From NCBI RefSeq assembly GCF_018614205.1, contig NZ_JAGGOS010000047.1, forward strand, positions 1 to 64,000: DNA of 64,000 bases, read 5' to 3'. The DNA comes from Streptomyces sp. ISL-36. Its GTDB lineage: Bacteria > Actinomycetota > Actinomycetes > Streptomycetales > Streptomycetaceae. Positions 52,817 through 62,096 of this stretch are shown in pieces. The notes below the pieces were generated by a model that ran no database searches, had not been told where the DNA came from, and was given only the letters and a program-made list of their open reading frames with translations. Position 1 is the stretch's first letter; each line of letters begins with the position of its first letter. The position numbers and the translations under genes were made by a program.

Positions 52817-53449
52817 TCAGCCGACCTTCTGCCAGTCCTGGCAGCCGCTGGTCTTGAAGTACTCGCCCTTGTTGACGGTGACGCGGCCCTGGCCCTGGAT
52901 GTTGTCGTTGGCGATGATCGCGTCGAACTCGCCGGAGGCGTTCTTCAGGCGCGCCCAGTAGCAGTTGGGGATGATGCTGTCCTTCTCCGGGCCAGAGGTC
53001 CGGTAAGTGCCGGCCTGGATGTCCTCGCCCACGAGGTACTGGCCTTCGCCCGAGAAGCCGCTCGGGGGGCCGGACTCCTTCACCGGCTTCGGTTTGGCGG
53101 TGACCGTCGCCTTGACCGTCTCGGTGACAGTCACGGCTGGCTTCGGTTCGCCCGCGGCGGCCTTGGTGACCGTGACGGCCGGGGCGGGACCCGAGGAGCC
53201 CGCCGTAGCGCCGGACTCTCCGCCGCCACCTATCGAGGCACCGAGGATCAGCGCGACGAGCGCCGTCGCGCCGTGGGTGAGCCAGACCTTGCGGCGCGAA
53301 GGCGTGCGCCCGGCGGGCGGCAGGCCCGGCACGGGCGGCTGGGTGAACGTGTGCGGCGTCGCTTGCGGAGGCACCGTTGCCCAGCCGGGGCCGGCGCCCA
53401 TGCCTTCCGACGGCTGGTGGGCGGGCGGCATCGAGGACATGTCAGTCAT
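52817..53449 (-). CDS. Single-pass membrane protein with extracellular C-terminal domain
   Basis: 210 residues from ATG 53449 (GGAGG upstream). A Pro/Gly-rich cytoplasmic leader of ~55 residues, one hydrophobic helix THGATALVALILGASIGGG, a Val/Thr/Lys-rich stalk, then a ~75-residue C-terminal domain: GEGQYLVGEDIQAGTYRTSG with NCYWARLKNASGEFDAIIAN and GCQDWQKVG, whose two cysteines may pair. I have seen this VGxDIxxGxYRTxG type of domain in many actinobacterial surface proteins of unknown role. It is not obviously linked to the flanking defence genes. Confidence 0.75.
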   Translation of the reverse strand: MTDMSSMPPAHQPSEGMGAGPGWATVPPQATPHTFTQPPVPGLPPAGRTPSRRKVWLTHGATALVALILGASIGGGGESGATAGSSGPAPAVTVTKAAAGEPKPAVTVTETVKATVTAKPKPVKESGPPSGFSGEGQYLVGEDIQAGTYRTSGPEKDSIIPNCYWARLKNASGEFDAIIANDNIQGQGRVTVNKGEYFKTSGCQDWQKVG

Positions 53450-53682
53450 GGGGAGACCTCCGGATCGCGACTGCGGCGAGCACCGGGTGTCGGTGCGCCG
53501 AACGAGCACCAGAGTGGGACCGGAAGGCTCAGAAATTTGTTGGAGATGCTGATAACCGGGGTTATCAACTTTCCCCTCTTACTCCTTTCCCCTTCGCTGT
53601 AGGGTTCTGCCTGCCTCGGTGGCCGCTGATCGGCCGGTGAGGATGCCCGAACAGGACCGGGACGGAAGGGGGAGTGGAGCGA

Positions 53683-55824
53683 GTGACCAGCACACGCGAA
53701 GGGGCCGTGTCGCCCATCGTGCCCGAGCCGCGGACCTGGCGGATCACATATGCGGAAATCGCCACCCTCGCCCAGGTGCGTCGGCCCGTCCCCACCACCT
53801 GGAGCCGCAGGCACCCGGACTTTCCCGCTCCCGTCGCCCACGAAGAAGGGCGGCCCCTGTTCGACGCGCGCGCGGTCGTCGACTGGCTGACGACGACGGG
53901 TCGCGGCAACGCCGAACCCCGCCGCCTGCAGGCCGAACTGGCCCTGTACACCCTCGCCGCCTGGCGGACGCCTGCCCTTTGCGCCTCCGTTCTGGTGGGG
54001 GCGCTGACCGCGCTGATCTGCCTGCGCCAACAACTTGACGTTCCTCTCTCGGGCCAGAGCTGGGACGCGGTCCTCACCCAGGCCGACGAGCTCGATCCCG
54101 AGGACACGTACATGTCGGCCGAGTTGAAGGCCGTCCCGGAGTCGGACCGCCTCGGTCCCGAGCTGGCCGCGTTGGCCGACGAGCTGACCGAGGCCGCCTA
54201 CACCCCCGCCGAGGCTTTCGACTGGGTCCTGGAGGCCCGCCGCCGCCTCGGCTCCCACGACCTGGCCGCCGACGAGCCCACCCCGGCCGTGGTACGCGCC
54301 CTCGCTGCCCTGTCCGGCGTCGACACCCTTGACGAAGGCTCCGTCGTCGCCACCCCGCACGCGCGCTCCGGCGACCTGCTCGCCGCCCTGCACGCCCGGG
54401 CCGCCGAGGACTCCGGCCACACCTACCTCGCGGCCGACCCCGACCCGGTGCGGGCCCGCCTGGTCCGCCGCCGGATGCTCGTCCGAGGCGTGAACGAGTT
54501 CGACCTCGGCGTCACCGAAGGGGAGGACCTGCCCGTCGACGACTGGGGATATCCCCATCTGCTGGTCTCCGTCCTCCCCTACGAGTCGGGGGAGAACCGC
54601 AGCCCACAGGTCGTCCTGGAACAGGTACAGGCACTCACCGACTACCTCGACGAAGGCTCGACAGCCGTCGTTCTCGGCCCCGCCGACGTGCTCGTACGCC
54701 CGTTCCCCCGGCACAGCGAGGCCGACCGTCTGCGCCGGTCCTTCCTCCGGGACGGTTTACTCAAGGCCGCGGTGAGCCTGCCCGACGGCGCGTTCCCCTA
54801 CCGTCCCGGCTACCGCACCGCCCTCTGGGTGCTGGCCCGCACCTCGGCGGAACACCGCACGGGCCTGGTCCTCCTCGCCGATTACTCTGCGCAGCCGCTC
54901 ACCGACACGGTCCTTGACGTGCTCGCCGAGGACATCGCCATCTGGCGCGCCGCCCCCTGGCGTGGCGACCGCCGCCACGAACCCCGCCACGCGGTGATCG
55001 TCCCCGCGAAGGACCTCGACGACCGGCCGGGCGCCGCCTTCACCACCCAGCACCGCCCGCCCATGGCCCGCTACTCCCGGGGGATCATCGAGCGTCCGGT
55101 CCGCATCAGCGCCCTGGAGCAGCGCGTGACGGAGTTGCACGAGCAGGCCCGGCAGCGCGCCGACCTGCGCACGGCACTGAGCACTCAGGCCGTGCTGCGC
55201 CCCGATGACCAGCCGGTGCGGCGTACCACCGTCCGCCGGCTCCTCGACGATCGGCGCCTGCGCCGACGCCCCGGGCACCGTTTCGCCGACGAACACCTCA
55301 CGGCAGACGGCCACTACACCGTGCTCACCCCCGACGAGGTCCTCGGCATCGCACGCCCGGGCGGACGCCGCATCGACCGCGGAGTCCTCCTCACCGGCTA
55401 CGAACACGCCCTGTTCACCGAGCCGGGCGACATCGTCGTCACCACGAGCCCCCGCTTCGGCACCTACGTCGACGAAGCGGGCCTGTCCCTGGTGGCTGCC
55501 CCGGCCCGTATCCTCCGTGTCCCCCCCGACGCCGACCCTCCGGTGCTGCCACGGGTACTCGCAGCACTGCTGCGGGCGGCCGCCGCTGAGTACGCGCGTA
55601 CCAGTGGCGCGGTGCGGGCCTCCCGAGGTATCGAAGACCTCCTCATCCCCGACCTGAGCAGGCGCGAGGCCGAGCGCTTCGACTCCGTGCTCGCGGAGAT
55701 CGAGATCCGCGCGCACCTCCTGCGGGAGCAGTCCGCCGCTCTCGACGACCTGGTCCGCCTCACCGCCGCCGGCATCGCCGACGGCACGCTCACCCTCCAG
55801 AACCTCCCCGGAACCGACGACTGA
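53683..55824 (+). CDS. Degenerate HsdM-like / specificity-like fusion leading the type I R-M operon
   Basis: 713 residues from GTG 53683 (GGGGGA 9 bases upstream; GTG 53674 is possible). N-terminal ~75 residues look like a helix-turn-helix (TYAEIATLAQVRRPVPTTWS). The middle resembles the helical and catalytic domains of an N6-adenine methylase, but the NPPY/F site is replaced by LLVSVLPYESGENRSP and the SAM glycine motif is unclear, so activity seems lost. The C-terminal ~200 residues (YEHALFTEPGDIVVTTSPRF, PARILRVPPD) resemble a target-recognition domain. A TTA codon lies at 54757. Only 17 bases separate it from hsdM, so it is probably a structural or regulatory subunit. Confidence 0.65.
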   Translation: MTSTREGAVSPIVPEPRTWRITYAEIATLAQVRRPVPTTWSRRHPDFPAPVAHEEGRPLFDARAVVDWLTTTGRGNAEPRRLQAELALYTLAAWRTPALCASVLVGALTALICLRQQLDVPLSGQSWDAVLTQADELDPEDTYMSAELKAVPESDRLGPELAALADELTEAAYTPAEAFDWVLEARRRLGSHDLAADEPTPAVVRALAALSGVDTLDEGSVVATPHARSGDLLAALHARAAEDSGHTYLAADPDPVRARLVRRRMLVRGVNEFDLGVTEGEDLPVDDWGYPHLLVSVLPYESGENRSPQVVLEQVQALTDYLDEGSTAVVLGPADVLVRPFPRHSEADRLRRSFLRDGLLKAAVSLPDGAFPYRPGYRTALWVLARTSAEHRTGLVLLADYSAQPLTDTVLDVLAEDIAIWRAAPWRGDRRHEPRHAVIVPAKDLDDRPGAAFTTQHRPPMARYSRGIIERPVRISALEQRVTELHEQARQRADLRTALSTQAVLRPDDQPVRRTTVRRLLDDRRLRRRPGHRFADEHLTADGHYTVLTPDEVLGIARPGGRRIDRGVLLTGYEHALFTEPGDIVVTTSPRFGTYVDEAGLSLVAAPARILRVPPDADPPVLPRVLAALLRAAAAEYARTSGAVRASRGIEDLLIPDLSRREAERFDSVLAEIEIRAHLLREQSAALDDLVRLTAAGIADGTLTLQNLPGTDD

Positions 55825-55841
55825 AGGAGACGGTCTGCCCC

Positions 55842-57464
55842 ATGGCTACCGCTGCGAAGAAACCCACCGAACAGGCGGAGTTGTTCAGCGCCTCCACCGC
55901 CAAGGAGATCCAGGCGATCCTGTGGAAGGCCGCTGACAAGCTGCGCGGCTCTATCGACGCCGCGCAGTACAAGGAGTTCGTCCTTGGTTTGATCTTCCTG
56001 AAGTACGTCTCCGACGCCTTCGACGAGCGCCGTTCCGAGCTCGCCGCGGAACTCGCCGATGACGGCATCACCGAGGACCGGATGGACGACTTCTTGGAGG
56101 ACCGGGACGAGTACACCGGTGCCCACGTCTTCTGGGTACCGGAGACCGCCCGATGGACGTGGATCGCCACCCACGCCAAGAGCCAGGGCGTCGGCAAGCT
56201 CCTCGACGACGCGATGGACGCCGTCATGCGCGAGAACGCCTCGCTCACGGGCGTCCTGCCGAAAATTTTCAACCGCGACAACGTGGACCAGAAGCGCCTC
56301 GGCGAACTCGTCGACCTCATCAGCGACGCCCGCTTCGGCGGCAGCGGAGACAAGCTCGCGCAGGATGTGCTGGGTGAGGTGTACGAGTACTTCCTCGGCA
56401 ACTTCGCGCGGGCCGAGGGCAAGCGGGGCGGCGAATTCTACACCCCGCAGTCCGTTGTCCGGCTGATCGTGGAGATCCTGGAGCCGTACGAGGGACGGGT
56501 CTACGACCCGGCGTGCGGCTCGGGCGGCATGTTCGTCCAGGCGGCCAAGTTCATCGAGGCGCACGCCGGGCGCGCCCACAAGGCCGACATCTCGGTGTTC
56601 GGCCAGGAGCTCAACGAGCGCACCTGGCGCCTGGGCAAGATGAACCTCGCCATCCACGGCATTGACGGTAACCTCGCCCCCCGCTGGGGTGACACCTTCG
56701 CGGACGACAAGCACCCCGACCTCAAGGCCGATTTCGTCATGGCCAACCCGCCCTTCAACATCAAAGACTGGGCGAGGGACGAGAGCGACCCGAGGTGGAG
56801 GTACGGGGTACCGCCGAAGAGCAACGCCAACTACGCCTGGCTCCAGCACATGATCTCTAAGTTGGGCGAGCGGGGCACCGCTGGCATCGTCCTGGCCAAC
56901 GGCTCCATGAGCTCCCAGCAGAGCGGCGAGGGCGAGATCCGCCAGGCGCTGGTGGAGGCCGACCTGGTGGCCTGCATGGTCGCCATGCCCTCCCAGCTGT
57001 TCCGCACGACACAGATCTCGGCTTGCCTGTGGTTCCTGGCCAAGGACAAGACCCCGCAGGGCGCGAAGCGCCTGGACGACCGACGCGGAGAGATCCTGTT
57101 CATCGACGCCCGGAACATGGGCGAGATGGTGGACCGGACGGAGCGCGTACTGACGGAGGCTGACCTCGCGAAGATCGCCGGGACGTATCACGCGTGGCGG
57201 GGTACAGCGTCGGCGCATGAGGCGGGGCTGACGTACGCGGACGAGGCCGGATTCTGCTTCTCGGCCGACCTGGAGACCGTGCGGGGGCACGGGTATGTGC
57301 TGACGCCCGGGCGGTATGTGGGGGCTGTCGAGGCGGAGGAAGAGGGGGCGGAGGCTGTGGCGGAGAGGATCGCTAGCCTGACGGAGGAGCTGTACGGACT
57401 CTTCGAGAAGTCGGCGGAGCTGGAGAAGACGGTTCAGGAGCAGTTGGGGAGGATCGATGTCTGA
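55842..57464 (+). CDS. hsdM: Type I restriction-modification system methylase subunit
   Basis: 540 residues. The N-terminal HsdM helical domain (FLKYVSDAFDERRSEL, LSDARFGGSGDK) precedes a SAM-dependent methylase: YDPACGSGGMFVQAAKFIEA (motif I) and ADFVMANPPFNIKDW (motif IV, NPPF, residue ~301), which marks N6-adenine transfer. The C-terminal helices bind HsdS. It follows the pseudo-methylase by 17 bases and overlaps hsdS by eight. Intact, active-looking. Confidence 0.95.
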   Translation: MATAAKKPTEQAELFSASTAKEIQAILWKAADKLRGSIDAAQYKEFVLGLIFLKYVSDAFDERRSELAAELADDGITEDRMDDFLEDRDEYTGAHVFWVPETARWTWIATHAKSQGVGKLLDDAMDAVMRENASLTGVLPKIFNRDNVDQKRLGELVDLISDARFGGSGDKLAQDVLGEVYEYFLGNFARAEGKRGGEFYTPQSVVRLIVEILEPYEGRVYDPACGSGGMFVQAAKFIEAHAGRAHKADISVFGQELNERTWRLGKMNLAIHGIDGNLAPRWGDTFADDKHPDLKADFVMANPPFNIKDWARDESDPRWRYGVPPKSNANYAWLQHMISKLGERGTAGIVLANGSMSSQQSGEGEIRQALVEADLVACMVAMPSQLFRTTQISACLWFLAKDKTPQGAKRLDDRRGEILFIDARNMGEMVDRTERVLTEADLAKIAGTYHAWRGTASAHEAGLTYADEAGFCFSADLETVRGHGYVLTPGRYVGAVEAEEEGAEAVAERIASLTEELYGLFEKSAELEKTVQEQLGRIDV

Positions 57465-58671
57465 GTGGCCCAGCACAAAGCTCGAAGATCTGGCGGCGCC
57501 GAGTAAGAACGCCCTTGCAACTGGCCCGTTCGGCTCCTCAATCGGCTCACGTTTCTTTCGCGACCAAGGCGTTCCTGTAATCCGCGGCAGCAACCTCAGT
57601 CTCAAAGTAGGCGAGCGCCTCATCGATGAGGGCATCGTGTTCGTGGATGAGCAGAAGGCCGATGAATTCCCTCGCAGCGTAGCGCAGAGGGGTGACCTCG
57701 TATTCACATGCTGGGGAACGATTGGGCAGGTCGGGCTAATCGATGAAAATTCGCGATTCGACCGCTACATTGTTTCCAACAAGCAGATGAAGCTGACGCC
57801 TGATTCGGGTCGAGTTGATTCGCTTTTTTTGTACTACGCCTTGTCCTCCCCTCATATGATGGAGCAGGTGCAGGGGATGTCGATTGGCAGTTCGGTACCG
57901 GGATTCAACCTCACACAGCTTCGGCAGCTTGAGGTCCCCTTCCCTTTGCTTGCTGTTCAGAAGGCCGTAGCGTCGCTACTCGGGGCGTTGGATGACAAGA
58001 TCGCGGTTAATGAGCGCATCGCGACCACCGCTGACGAACTCATGCGGGCGATCTATCGAGAAGCAGATGGGAATTCTGCCGAATCAATCACCATTGGTGA
58101 ACTTGGCAGGCTTATCCGTGATGGGGTATCCGCCTCTTCCCTAAATGGTGGCGAGCACTACATCGGCCTAGAGCACATGCCGCGACGGAACGTGTGGCTT
58201 TCCGGATGGGAGGAAAATGCTGAGCTGGCAAGCGGAAAGTTCGCATTCCGTTCGAATGACGTACTCTTCGGCAAGCTGCGTCCATATTTTCACAAGGTGG
58301 GCCTGGCGCTAACGTCTGGGATCTGTTCCACAGACATTCTCGTGGTCCGCCCTACGGAATCGGACCGCCTCGGCTGGCTGCTGCTTGCACTCTCAAGCGA
58401 TGAAGTCGTAGCGCATGCCTCAGCAGTTGGCGATGGGACTCGGATGCCCCGCGCCAAGTGGAAGGATCTTGAGTCTTTTGTTGTCCCCTGGCCTGGAAAT
58501 GCAGAGGCAGCTCGGCTCGATCAAGTGGTCCGCTCGATGGCCGCTCGGGTTCAGGCTTCGGTTCAGGAGTCCCGCACCCTTGCCGTCCTCCGCGACACTC
58601 TCCTCCCCCAGCTCATGTCCGGCCGGCTGCGCGTCAAGGACGCCGAGAAGATTGTCGAGGACCACGCATGA
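57457..58671 (+). CDS. hsdS: Type I restriction-modification specificity subunit
   Basis: 404 residues. Two target-recognition halves: the first starts WPSTKLEDLAAPSKNALATG and includes FRDQGVPVIRGSNLSLKVGE; it is followed by a central helical spacer (QKAVASLLGALDDKIAVNER), the second half (SITIGELGRLIRDGVSASS, LFGKLRPYFHKVGLALTSG), and a final helix-rich end. Local base composition is more AT-rich than its neighbours, as expected for rapidly exchanged recognition domains. The recognised DNA sequence cannot be read from the protein. Overlaps hsdM by eight bases and hsdR by four. Confidence 0.93.
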   Translation: MSEWPSTKLEDLAAPSKNALATGPFGSSIGSRFFRDQGVPVIRGSNLSLKVGERLIDEGIVFVDEQKADEFPRSVAQRGDLVFTCWGTIGQVGLIDENSRFDRYIVSNKQMKLTPDSGRVDSLFLYYALSSPHMMEQVQGMSIGSSVPGFNLTQLRQLEVPFPLLAVQKAVASLLGALDDKIAVNERIATTADELMRAIYREADGNSAESITIGELGRLIRDGVSASSLNGGEHYIGLEHMPRRNVWLSGWEENAELASGKFAFRSNDVLFGKLRPYFHKVGLALTSGICSTDILVVRPTESDRLGWLLLALSSDEVVAHASAVGDGTRMPRAKWKDLESFVVPWPGNAEAARLDQVVRSMAARVQASVQESRTLAVLRDTLLPQLMSGRLRVKDAEKIVEDHA

Positions 58672-61600
58672 CGCACCACGACGGAAGCGACAGAAGCCAG
58701 AACCACCGCCCCCTGGAAGCCGACTGGGAGTTGCTCGCCCTCGATGAGCTCGCCGAGCTGGCCTGGCTGCCCGCCTCCGGGAACGAGTTCGCCCCCGGCT
58801 CCGGGCACCGCAAGTCTTGGGACGACCTGATCCTCTACCCCGACCTCCGCGAGGCGATCGAGCGGCTCAACCCCGAGCTGCCCCCGGACGCCGTACGCGA
58901 CGCCATCGCCGCCGCGGCGACCCCGGAGTCGCAGGACACGTACGAGGAGAACCGCACCGCCCACGGTTACCTGACAACCGGCATCCGCTCCGTCGTCTAC
59001 ACCGACGCCTTTGGTGCCGAGCACAACCCGACCATCCGCCTCGTCGACCTGGTGGACCCAGACGGGAACACGTACCGCGCGCTGAACCAGGTCACCGTCG
59101 TCGACGGCGAGAAGCGGCGCCGGTTCGACATCGTCCTGTACGTCAACGGACTCCCGCTCGCCGTACTGGAGTTGAAGCGCGCCGGCGACGAGAACGCCAC
59201 GCTCCAGGACGCGCACTCCCAGGTCTCCCGGTACGTAAAGGAGTTCCCGACCGCCTTCCGCTACAACGCGGTGGTGCTGCTCTCCGACGGCATCACGGCG
59301 AAGTACGGCACGCCCTTCACCCCGTACGAGCACTTCGCGCCGTGGAACACGGACGAGACCGGAGCCCGTGTCGACCCGTTCACCGCGGACGGCAATGGGG
59401 TGGCCGACTCGGGCCAGAACCTGGCGCTGCACGGGCTGTTCACCCAGCCCCGGTTCCTCTCCCTGTGCCGGTCCTTCATCAACTTCGTCCCGTCCAAGCA
59501 GATGAAGCGCATCGCGAAGCCGCACCAGTACTTCGCGGTGACCCGGGCCGCGGAGAAGGTGCGGGAGGCGGCAGCCGGTGACGGGAAAGCCGGTGTCGTC
59601 TGGCACACGCAGGGCTCGGGCAAGTCCGAGGAGATGGTGCTCACCACGGCGATGGTAATGAGCGACCCGGCCCTGCTGAACCCAACCATCGTCGTCATCA
59701 CCGACCGCAACGACCTCGACGACCAGCTGTACTCCACCTTCCTGGAGAGCGAGATCCTCCCGGGTACGCCCCTTCAGGTCGCGACCCGGGCCAAGCTGCG
59801 GGAGGAGCTCGCGGCCAAGCGGACCGGCGGCATCCTCTTCACCACCCTGCAGAAGTTCGGCAAGACCAAGGAGGAGAAGGAGGCAGGGTCCGACCACCCG
59901 CTGCTCTCCGACCGGCGCAACATCGTGGTCGTCGTCGACGAGGCCCACCGCAGCCACTACGACAACCTCGACGGCTACGCCCGTCACCTCCGCGACGCCC
60001 TCCCGCACGCCACGCTCCTCGCCTTCACCGGAACGCCGATCTCCGAGGCCGACCGCAACACCCGCCAGGTCTTCGGTGGCTACATCGACATCTACGACCT
60101 CAAGAGGGCCGCAGACGACGGCGCGACGGTCAAGGTCTTCCACGAGGGCCGGGTCATCAAGCTCGTCCTTGGCAAAGATGTCGACCCGACGAAGATCGAC
60201 GAGGAGGCCGACCGCATCACCGACGGCCTCGACGACACCGAACGCCGCCGGGTCGAGACGGCCGTCGCCACGATGAATGCCATGTACGGCTTGCCGGCCC
60301 GTGTCAAGGATCTCGCCGAGGACCTAGTGGCGCACTGGGAGGAGCGGCGCGAGCGGATGCGACCGTTCGTCGGCGTCTCCGAGAAGGGCGGGGCGGCCGG
60401 CAAGGCGATGGTCGTCTGCGCGACCCGCGAGATCTGTGTCCGGGTCTACGACGCCCTGCGCGAGCTGCGGCCGGAGTGGCACAGCGACGAGCCGTCCAAG
60501 GGCGCGATGAAGATCGTCTTCTCCTCGAACTCCCGCAAGGACGAGGACCACCTGCTCGACCACGCGCTGCCCGACGGCCAGCGCAAGGCGGTCATCAACC
60601 GGGCCAAGGACCCCGACGACGAGCTGGAGCTGCTCATCGTCAACAACATGCTACTGACCGGCTTCGACGCCCCGCCGGTCCACACCATGTACCTGGACCG
60701 TCCACTCAAGGGCGCCAACCTGATGCAGGCCCTCGCCCGGGTCAACCGCCGCTTCCGCGGCAAGGAGGACGGTCTGCTCGTCGGCTACGCGCCGCTGACG
60801 GAGAACCTGCAGAAAGCGATCGCCGAGTACACGGACGCCGACCAGGAGGACCGCACCCTCGGCCAGGACCTCGACCGCGCACTGGACGAGCTGCGCAACG
60901 AGTACGACATCCTCAGCGACATCCTGCGCGGCTTCAACTGGCGTGCGCGTCTTGAACAGCCGACCGCGAAGGCGTTCGTCAACGCCGCAGGCGGGGCCGC
61001 CGAGTACCTCCGAAACCCGCGTACCCCCGGCAACGACCCGGAGAAACTCGACGACCCCCGCCAGACCGTCGGCCGGCGCTTCCGCGATCACTCCCACCGC
61101 CTGGAGCGCTTCTACGCGCTGTCCGCCAGCGCCACGAACATCGGCGAGCGATTCCCGGACCACCCGACATGGCGCCGGGACATCCAGTTCTTCGTCGAGG
61201 TCCGCGCCTACATGGCCAAACTCGACGCGGCGGACCGCGAGGCCCGCGGCCTACCCGTAGCTCGCGATGTCGAGCTGTACCTCGACCAGCTGACCTCGTC
61301 CGTGGTCGAGACCGGCGGGATATCCGACCTGTTCGCCGAGGCCGGCCTGGAGATGGCCGACCTGACACACCTCAACGACGCACTCGTCGCCAAGCTCCAG
61401 GGCAGCGACACCCCTCACCTCGCGGCGGAGGCACTGCGGCGGCTCATCGAGCAGAAGATGCGCGAGGTCACGCGTCACAACATCGTCCGCCGCACGGCCT
61501 TCTCCGACCGTCTGCAGGACCTGATGATCCGGTACACGCGGCAGCAGTACACGAGTGCCGAACTCATCGCCAAGCTGGTCGAGATGGCCAAGGAGGTGGT

Positions 61601-61940
61601 CGAAGACGCTCGGCGCGGCGAGAAGTTCGATCCGCCGCTGAACTGGCGCGAGCTCGCCTTCTACGACGCAGTGGCCGAGCACGACTCGGCGCAGGAACTC
61701 ATGGGCGATGAGATCCTGGCGAGCATAGCCCGCGACCTCGTCGCGGAGGTCCAGAAGAAACTCAAGCCCGACTGGATCGCCCGCGAGCCGGTCCGCGCTG
61801 GTCTCCGTAGCGCCATCAAGCGCCTGCTGGCTCGCCACGGCTACCCGCCGGACCGTCGTGCGGAGGCGGTGAACCTGGTCCTGAAGCAGATGGAGCACTT
61901 CGCCGACGAGTGGGCCACCACCGGTATGCCGGACAGCTGA
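58668..61940 (+). CDS. hsdR: Type I restriction endonuclease subunit
   Basis: 1090 residues. N-terminal nuclease of PD-(D/E)xK type with RRFDIVLYVNGLPLAVLELK (D and E-x-K). Helicase motifs: VVWHTQGSGKSEEMVLTTAM (motif I, ~residue 312), VVVVDEAHRSHYDNLDGYAR (DEAH, ~423), LLAFTGTPISEADRNTRQVF (motif III), plus MYLDRPLKGANLMQALARVN (motif V/VI region). It translocates and cuts unmodified DNA with HsdM and HsdS. The C-terminal helical domain binds the methylase. Complete and free of frameshifts. Confidence 0.95.
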   Translation: MTHHDGSDRSQNHRPLEADWELLALDELAELAWLPASGNEFAPGSGHRKSWDDLILYPDLREAIERLNPELPPDAVRDAIAAAATPESQDTYEENRTAHGYLTTGIRSVVYTDAFGAEHNPTIRLVDLVDPDGNTYRALNQVTVVDGEKRRRFDIVLYVNGLPLAVLELKRAGDENATLQDAHSQVSRYVKEFPTAFRYNAVVLLSDGITAKYGTPFTPYEHFAPWNTDETGARVDPFTADGNGVADSGQNLALHGLFTQPRFLSLCRSFINFVPSKQMKRIAKPHQYFAVTRAAEKVREAAAGDGKAGVVWHTQGSGKSEEMVLTTAMVMSDPALLNPTIVVITDRNDLDDQLYSTFLESEILPGTPLQVATRAKLREELAAKRTGGILFTTLQKFGKTKEEKEAGSDHPLLSDRRNIVVVVDEAHRSHYDNLDGYARHLRDALPHATLLAFTGTPISEADRNTRQVFGGYIDIYDLKRAADDGATVKVFHEGRVIKLVLGKDVDPTKIDEEADRITDGLDDTERRRVETAVATMNAMYGLPARVKDLAEDLVAHWEERRERMRPFVGVSEKGGAAGKAMVVCATREICVRVYDALRELRPEWHSDEPSKGAMKIVFSSNSRKDEDHLLDHALPDGQRKAVINRAKDPDDELELLIVNNMLLTGFDAPPVHTMYLDRPLKGANLMQALARVNRRFRGKEDGLLVGYAPLTENLQKAIAEYTDADQEDRTLGQDLDRALDELRNEYDILSDILRGFNWRARLEQPTAKAFVNAAGGAAEYLRNPRTPGNDPEKLDDPRQTVGRRFRDHSHRLERFYALSASATNIGERFPDHPTWRRDIQFFVEVRAYMAKLDAADREARGLPVARDVELYLDQLTSSVVETGGISDLFAEAGLEMADLTHLNDALVAKLQGSDTPHLAAEALRRLIEQKMREVTRHNIVRRTAFSDRLQDLMIRYTRQQYTSAELIAKLVEMAKEVVEDARRGEKFDPPLNWRELAFYDAVAEHDSAQELMGDEILASIARDLVAEVQKKLKPDWIAREPVRAGLRSAIKRLLARHGYPPDRRAEAVNLVLKQMEHFADEWATTGMPDS

Positions 61941-62096
61941 GCCGCGCGGCCGCGTTGGTGCAAGAGCAGTGCACCCACATCCCGACCGGGTCGGGGCCGA
62001 GGTCTCCCGCCTTTGGAAGACCTCGACCGCGGCCCGGCGATCACTCTGCGAACTCCGACCACCTTCGACGGCGAGAAGCCACTTCAGGAGCGGACC

